64,000 bases of DNA, from the NCBI GenBank assembly GCA_020912385.1, contig CP087207.1, positions 3,410,001-3,474,000 on the forward strand. The letters are read 5' to 3'. Shown in pieces: positions 57,400-64,000 of this stretch. The position numbers and the translations under genes were made by a program. The notes beneath the pieces were generated by a model, which made no database searches, was not told where the DNA came from, and was given only the letters and a program-made list of their open reading frames with translations. How positions within the stretch are numbered: position 1 is the stretch's first letter; each line of letters starts with the position of its first letter. Origin of the DNA: Neofusicoccum parvum. Its lineage: Eukaryota; Ascomycota; Dothideomycetes; Botryosphaeriales; Botryosphaeriaceae.

Positions 57400-59716
57400 T
57401 CACCTCAACCTAACCCCACCTCCCCTATTCCCCCCAAACAACCTCTCCAACGGTCCCAACGCTCCCTCCCCACCCTCACTGCCACTCCCGGACCCCCCTG
57501 CGGACCCGTCACTCGACCCTGGCCGCATCCACTTCGGCGCCGAGAAGTCGGCCGTCTCGAACGTGTTGCGGATGCGGTGCGTGAAGTCGCCGAGCCAGCC
57601 GCCCTCGGCCTCGGCGGCGTCCTCCTCGGCGGCACTCGAGAAGATGCCGCCACCGGTGCGATCGGCGGGGCGGCCCCGTGACGAAGACGCGGCGGTGGCG
57701 GCGGAAGAGGGCGCGAGGGAGTTGGAGGCACGGGGTTGCTGCTGCCACGCCGCGGTGCTGGTTGCGGTGCGGTTCAGGCCGGTGAAGCCTGCGGGGCGGA
57801 CCGGGGAGCGGTTGGGCGACAGGCCTTGGGCGGGGCTGGCGGTGCGCGGGGACGAGGCGAGCGGTGAGGAGGTGCTCGCTGTTGCATTGCGTAGGCCTAA
57901 AGCTGCTGTGGTGCCGGCGAGCAGACCGTTTCCGTGGAGCTCGCGGTCGATGAGGGAGCGACCTTCGCGCCAGCCCGAAAAGGCATTGTCGATTTCGTCT
58001 TCATCCTCGTCGCCGATCTCCATGTATTCGCCTAGGCCGATGATACGTTTGGCTTTGCCGTATAGCCCGAAGAGTGTGGCTGCCACGGGGATGAGAATGA
58101 GCATTGGGAAGTAGCTTGAAAAACCTGTGCCTAGTGGTGTGAGGTTGATAAGCTGGCCGAGGAAGGCGAAGAAGACCGTCTCCTTGTAGATCTTGTCCTC
58201 AAAGAAGGTAATGAAGTTGTAAGCCAGCGGGACGGTCAGCTTGGCCACCTGGCACGAATACCAGCAAGCGCTCTCGGCATAGGTCTGTCGGCGGACCAAA
58301 GCGCGGTTGCCCCAGATCTTGACCTCGGTGATGGCATAGAGGGCAGACATAACCATGTAGAGAAGCCAGAGCGCTCCAATACATTGTCCTGCGAAACCAA
58401 TCTTGCTAACAGAGCTGGGATGGTGGACAACAGTGCGACTGATGATGTTGACCTTGGGGGAGATTGCTTTAGTGAACTCAGACCAGACGACGGCCGCCGA
58501 GGCCAGACCAAAGAAGGCACTGGTCGCATAAAAAACGGAAGGAATCAAATGAGTATGCCAATGGTAGCGCATGCGTGGGGTAAGAGTCCTGCGGCCGAGG
58601 CGAGACCAGAAGTTGTCACGCCTCCACGTGGAACCGGCTGTGGCATCAAGCTTCTTGGTACCGGCAGCGTCGAGAATAGCTTGGGTGAAAACAGCGGACG
58701 AGACCAGTCGTGCCCACTCATCCTCAAATCGTAGCTTCGCGTGTCTTGCCCGCTTCAGTCTTCTCGTGAGATCGGCCAAGTACTTCTCCGTAACCACCGA
58801 GGGGACAGTCGTCCGCGGGGCACCAACAGATCTTGATGGCTGCGCTTCCAGGAGCGAAGCACTGTCCGCCAACTCCTCAATCCACTCCTGGAACTCCCTC
58901 GGGATAGTGCTTCTCTTATTCCTCAGTTGCATAACCTGCGCTTCATAATCTTCCAGCTTCTCGATAGCATCCTCGAGCTTTTCATGGACCTTTGGTGCAT
59001 GGGCCTGAGTCCTCTTCAGCCGCTCCACTATGCTTGCGCTCCTCCAGAGCCGCCTCGGTAAGGCCACGAGCCCATGACCCATGAGGTAAATAGCCAGGAT
59101 AAGACCCCATGCATATGCCAGAGCCATGACCAGACCCTTCAACGAGGTGAAGTGGAATCCATTGCTCATGATAAAATATATAGCGCCAAGGATGCTGCAT
59201 CCGATAATGATCATCCAGTATTGGCCGTTGGAGCGGAGCGAGTAGAAGAAGCGCGACTTCGGAGATAGGTAGCCGGCATCGCTGTATTCGCCGAGGAGCG
59301 GCAGAATGGCCCTGCGCGCACACGTTAGTAAATCTGTTCCACCCCATTGCCGAGCAGCAGAGGCCGTACCAAGTCAAGACAAAGGTCAGCCAGTAGCCGA
59401 TGCGCCAGCACACCAGCAGCGCCCTCTCGGGCAACCAGACGCCCCTGCCGCCCTCGTCCTCGCCATTCACAGCGCGCACGCTGGCGAGATCGATGGGCAC
59501 AAGCAGGATTATGCTAGCAGGCAGGGCCAGAGCCAGAAAGACCGGGACGAGTAGGTAAGCGGGGGTCTTGCGCAGCGGCAGGTAGTAGCGCAGCAGCAGG
59601 AGCACGAGCAGACAATTGACGGCGACGGCTATGGAGAAGAAGGCGTTGGAGCCGGCTGATGATCGCCTGACTAGCTCGGAAGCTGCGGCCGCGAGGGATC
59701 CGGCATGGTCGCCCAT
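57400..59716 (-). CDS. LMBR1/LMBRD2-family multipass membrane protein
   Basis: Two exons (59716-59370 and 59311-57400) encode 752 aa; the 58-nt intron restores FVLTWAILPLLGEYSDAG. The family has nine or so membrane helices; LMBRD2 in animals is a plasma-membrane or endosomal protein linked to GPCR signalling. Hydrophobic segments are seen near 25-45, 51-73, 98-118, 140-165 and 170-195, then a long charged coiled-coil-like loop (about 200-340, with KLEDAIEKLEDYEAQVMQL). More helices follow near 365-390, 420-450, 475-500 and 515-545. Typical stretches are GYLSPKSRFFYSLRSN and YWHTHLIPSVFY-like sequence. The C-terminal 170 residues are Ser/Thr/Gly-rich and disordered. The gene is divergent from the glutaredoxin gene. 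Its physiological role in fungi is not known to me. Confidence 0.85.
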
Positions 59717-60353
59717 GGCGCGTGCGACGGTGGTGGTGCGCGGAGCTGGGTGCGAGGAGGGATGGACGCGCGGTGTTGAGAGAAAAAAGGGCCCTAGGGG
59801 AGTCGAACGTGGTGTCTTAGGGACGGCGTCGCGCGCATGTCTCTCGCGCGCCGGTGGCGTGGGCGTGGGCGGCGGTGCTGTGGCGCGCAGGCAGCTGTGT
59901 GCGCTTGAGGTCTGGGGTCGCGCGATCGTCGAATGGGCGGCCGGTTCGGGCAGCTGGTGGTTGTTGGTGCAGCGAGGGTGCCAGAGCCAGTGCTGAGCGC
60001 GGCTATGGGGCTGCGCCGCCCGATCGGAATTGCGTCACCGCCAGACTTGGCATCCGCCCCGTCAACACAGCACGAGCTTTCTTCGGCCGCCGCGGCTTAG
60101 CAATCAGCCCTGTCTTCATCATCGACCAACTGCCTCCCGCCGTGCCCCTCCAGCTTTGCCCCGCCCCATTTCCGTTTCTTTGTCGCCATCCGGTCCAGGC
60201 CTGGCGCTATTACGAGCCCCGCTTGTATATAACCGCAGACCCTCTCCCACTCCCAAGAGCTTTCCCACGCTTCAGTGAGAGAGCTCGCATCGACATCTGC
60301 CCATCATTCAGTTCCTACGATCCTTCTTCACTCGCGCCACTAGCCCCGCCAGT
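59717..60353. promoter_or_regulatory. divergent promoter region, LMBR1-family gene and glutaredoxin gene
   Basis: 637 bp between the two start codons. The half next to the LMBR1-family gene is G-rich. The half next to the glutaredoxin gene is C/T-rich and contains a TATA box. Confidence 0.5.
60226..60232 (+). promoter_or_regulatory. TATA box of the glutaredoxin gene
   Basis: TATATAA lies 122 bp upstream of the ATG and just before a C/T-rich stretch (CTCTCCCACTCCC). Stress-responsive fungal genes often keep a TATA box, which fits a glutaredoxin. Confidence 0.55.
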
Positions 60354-60844
<491 letters not shown>

Positions 60845-62020
60845 GCGCGTTTCTTCTCCCCTGGACCGCTACGATCTGTGTTTTGACGCGAACCATTGGA
60901 TCGGGGTAGATGGGAATGAATGGGGTTGGTCGTCCGCAGCAGATTTAGAGAGATACCAGGCTGCTGGACTTAGGCGATAATCCAATGATGTAAAATTGCG
61001 CCCGGGTGCTTTGTGATGCTGCTAAACTCTACGGTGAATCTACTTTGTCCTGTTGACACTTCGCTGTCTAGCATGACGCCAGGCGATTTGGTCGTGCAAA
61101 GCATGACGTAGCCAAGTATCAACTGTCACAGAGAATCTCGCTAGATACTTTCACCAAATCTCGGGAGACAGTTTTTTAGACATGACCAAGTTAAGATATC
61201 TCAACCGAATCTGATATATTCTTCCAAAATTAATTACCTCGACCGGGCGCACATCTATCATTGCCACCATGATCATCTACTCACCGAATGAACAATTACC
61301 GAGAAAAAGCAAGCACCGGAAAACATAAACACCGAACAAGACCAAAACCTACTCCGATTGAAAGAATCACAGCCTCGACGTATGTCCTTTTCACAAACAC
61401 AACTTGAACGCCCCGACGTGTTGGGCCAACTTACTGCTACTACCTGAAGGTCGCTACCGGCATCCAAAAACAAAAGGCATTCACCGAACGTCCACGAACA
61501 AAACAGATGTAACCTCCCAGCGCACATACGGAAAAAGCTGATCAAAAGCACGGAAAAAGAATACATGAGAAATCAAAACGGACCGGAAAAGTACGTACAC
61601 AGGAACAAAACGCCATACCCAATGCCTTTGTGTTACTGGCGCGCGGGATTATTTTGCTGCTGGTGCAAAAACAATGGAGAAGAAGACTAAGGTGGATGTT
61701 GGGGGATTACCCCTTGGGGACTCTCGAATAGCTAACTCGTTGACACCAGAAGAGAGGAAGAAGATGGGTTGGGAGAAGGAGGAGATGACGATGACGATGA
61801 CGATGATGATGATGGGGAGAATTGAGGATGAGATGACAGGAAAGGTACTGCAGCCCCAGGGTTCATTCACGTAGAAATATCCTTTCCTTTTCTTTCCAAA
61901 TGTGTTCTTGATGTGCTTTGAATTCTCTTCATCTTTTTCATCCCCTGCCTAGCTCAACGCACAGCGCCACGAGCTTCAAAACTTTTACCGAGGGCCTTGA
62001 CAAGCTGCCGCCCGTTTCCT
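60845..62020. other. intergenic region between convergent genes
   Basis: AT-richer 3' flanks of the glutaredoxin gene (+) and the MAPKK gene (-). A GATGAC repeat lies at 61784-61814. The frames present have no recognisable content. Confidence 0.5.
61784..61814. repeat. GATGAC/GAT microsatellite
   Basis: Three GATGAC units run into GAT triplets. The tract is about 100-200 bp downstream of the MAPKK stop codon. Confidence 0.85.
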
Positions 62021-63769
62021 CTAATCCTTCCATTCCCATACTTGTGCCAGGAAGGACTCCATGTTGACCTTCTTGGTCTTCATCTCCACCATCCACGGGT
62101 GTTCCAACATGCGCCACGGTGTCGCCCGGCGGTTGGGCTCCTTTTCTAGACTGTTGGTGGAAATGACCGTTAGCGTATCTAGGAAGCTGTAGGCAAGGAG
62201 TGAACTCACCAGCACTCAATAAAATACTTGAAACCCTCTCCCCAAAAGATGTTGTTTTTTGGCTCATCCTTGAGCTTAGGAATCGGCTGCCGAACAATAT
62301 ATGTGAGCAGATCAATCAGACCCGCCCGCGGTGCTACGGCACCACTCTCTCCATCTGCATCAGCCGGAAAGGGGAACCGGCCTTGAGCGACTTCCAGCAA
62401 TGTGACACCCAAGCTCCAAACGTCCGACGTGATGGTGTACGAGAGACCCTGGATACGCTCTGGTGCCATGTAGTACGACGTTCCGATAAATGTGTCGGCC
62501 ATACCCTTGGTACCGAACTCTCCACTGACGCCAAAATCGCAGAGCTTCACGATGCCTTCCCAGGCATTCAGACGCGAGCCCTTGTTGACTTGTCGCGAAC
62601 CGTCTGGGTTCGACGGGGAACGAGAGAGAAGGATGTTAGAAGGCTTGATATCACGGTGGATGATACGCTTGCTGTGAAGGTATGTCAGGCCTTCCAGCAC
62701 GCCCCGGGCAATCACACCCAAAACTTTCTCTCCAATACGGCCGCCTCGGCCGAGAACTTCCCGATACACCGAGTCAAGGGAACCACCCTCGCAGAATTCC
62801 ATGGCAATGTTGATGATCGAGGTATTAGACGGAGGCTGGAAAGCTCCATAGTAACGGCAAATGCTGGGGTGTTGTAAAGAGGCGTTAAACTGCAGCTCAC
62901 GCACAATCTGACGTTTTATGCTGGGGTCGGGGTTGGAGGTGATGATCTAAGCGGTCAGCATGACATCCGGCCAATATGGGGGCTGTGGAATATGCGAGTC
63001 TTACCTTCAATGCAAACACCGTCTTGGAACCCTTCAAGACACACCTAGTCACAGCGCCACCTGCTCCTTCACCTAGCGAGCCAAGCTCCTCGATTATGCC
63101 CTCCTTGCTTGCTGCTCTCCAGCCGGCATTATCCAAATCGCCAGGTTCCAGATTCGCGCCCTTGTCGATTCTCAACTTCTCGAGATCAGGCAGCACCATT
63201 TCTGACATGCCGCTGTTGGTTCGTGCCATCTCCGTCGACGATCCTGTGGAGTTGAGGGTCGGGGATTGGTTGGAGAGAGCCGAGAGGGGATCATGGCAGT
63301 TTGTGTTCAGCAACGACGGCGGGCCACCGTAGCCGTTGTCCCCGAAGCTGCCGCTTCTGCTGTGAGCTGAAGCATCGCTGCTTCCTGACGCTGAACCTCC
63401 AATGCTTAGCTTCAGACCGGTGACTCCCCGTCTCGGGGCGTTCTCTTGTGGTGTTGCTTGACTGCCGCTAGGCGTAGCGAGTCGTAACATGGGTGGCGGA
63501 GAAGGACGGGCGTGAAGAGGCTGCTGAGGGGGCTGGAGGGCGTGCATCTGCGGGACTTCTGCTGCAGTGTGGCCGTTGACGACGGGTCTGGCGTTGGGGG
63601 ACGGAGGGATGGAGAGGCCCAGGCGGGGAGCGCGCGGCGAGGAGTGGCTCCGCGCACCCGGGATCGGCGGTCGGAGCAGAGGCGCTGGCGTCGACATGCC
63701 GGGCTGAGGCTGTTGCTGGTGTTGCGGGGTGCTGGGGCGGGAGCCGGACGAGGCTTGGTTCAGCTGCAT
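62021..63769 (-). CDS. MKK2: MAP kinase kinase of the cell-wall-integrity type (Mkk1/2-like)
   Basis: Three exons (63769-63005, 62946-62210, 62150-62021) encode 543 aa. The yeast relatives phosphorylate the Slt2/Mpk1 MAP kinase in the cell wall pathway. The N-terminal 210 residues are Pro/Ser-rich with [11 protein letters not shown], a fungal Mkk hallmark. The kinase domain has the Gly loop GEGAGGAV, the Lys in VFALK at 255, HRDIKPSN from 352, DFG from 392, an activation loop [19 protein letters not shown] and the C-terminal [12 protein letters not shown]. About 20 extra residues ([14 protein letters not shown] and neighbours) lie between [11 protein letters not shown] and the VKLCDFG strand. 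The upstream ATG at 63769 gives 24 more residues than the ATG at 63697 ([11 protein letters not shown]), where homology appears to begin; either may be the start. Confidence 0.88.
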
Positions 63770-64000
63770 GTAGGGCCTCGAGAGGGACTCGGCTATCAGC
63801 AGCAATCTGGAGGGCGTCGTTCAGGATGCGTGATCGGGTGGAGGCCAGCCAAGTCACACGGCCAGAGCCCTTGTGCAGTGGCTGCAAGCACCCGCAGCGA
63901 TGCCGCCAGCAGTGTCAGGCACGCGGCGGGAAGCGCTGCGGGAGGAGGCTCGGACCGCGCTTTGTGTCCCTTTGTATCGATGACCCAGCTGTCGGGTCGT
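63770..64000. other. MAPKK upstream region, window end
   Basis: GC-rich DNA upstream of the MAPKK start codon. The frame stays open for a short distance upstream, but without an ATG. Nothing else was recognised. Confidence 0.4.

Overview
The window is nuclear DNA of a filamentous ascomycete. The genes carry short introns (about 50 to 110 nt, a few of 240 to 370 nt) with GT...AG ends and CTAAC/CTGAC-like branch sites. The proteins are typical of Pezizomycotina: a cell-wall-integrity MAPKK with a long Pro/Ser-rich N-terminus, an ECM33-like wall protein, an NT-C2 protein and an SLS1-type mitochondrial regulator. The exon layout of the elongation factor 1-alpha gene and the look of its large third intron suggest Dothideomycetes, perhaps Botryosphaeriales. 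That placement is tentative and rests on memory, not on a search.

Layout. 1-5.8 kb has no convincing gene and one palindromic repeat near 0.8 kb. 5.8-23.6 kb is a gene-dense block: ferric-chelate-reductase-like protein (+), Gln-rich AT-hook protein (-), Pro-rich membrane protein (+), tRNA adenosine deaminase Tad1 (-), divergent from an NT-C2 domain protein (+), SLS1-like mitochondrial membrane protein (+) and translation elongation factor 1-alpha (+). 24.6-43.7 kb is patchier. It holds a candidate GIY-YIG-like gene, an ECM33-like membrane protein, a Rab5-type GTPase with a long acidic insert, a C2H2 zinc-finger protein and a FIT2/Scs3-family protein. Between them lie gene-poor stretches with many copies of a short palindromic element and a frameshifted retroelement relic. 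43.8-50.5 kb is mostly GC-rich DNA without a convincing gene, apart from a 35-codon ORF preceded by a 5' UTR intron. 50.5-64 kb is gene-rich again: ARPC5 of the Arp2/3 complex, a four-helix membrane protein, a candidate low-complexity protein, an LMBR1/LMBRD2-family protein, a dithiol glutaredoxin and an Mkk1/2-type MAP kinase kinase.

Most genes are single-copy housekeeping or signalling genes. I see no biosynthetic cluster. Loose themes are cell wall and cortex (MAPKK, ECM33-like protein, Arp2/3 subunit, NT-C2 protein) and endomembranes (Rab5, FIT2, LMBR1 protein).

The least expected content is a family of about 80-bp inverted-repeat elements (MITE-like). There are at least twelve whole, collapsed or half copies, most of them between 24.6 and 40.8 kb. 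The arms resemble CAGTTGAAGCATTCGTCCGG and its complement, around a spacer of roughly 30 bp that is itself partly conserved. No tRNA, rRNA or CRISPR feature was recognised. Exon boundaries were worked out by hand from splice signals, reading phase and family conservation, without transcript data.
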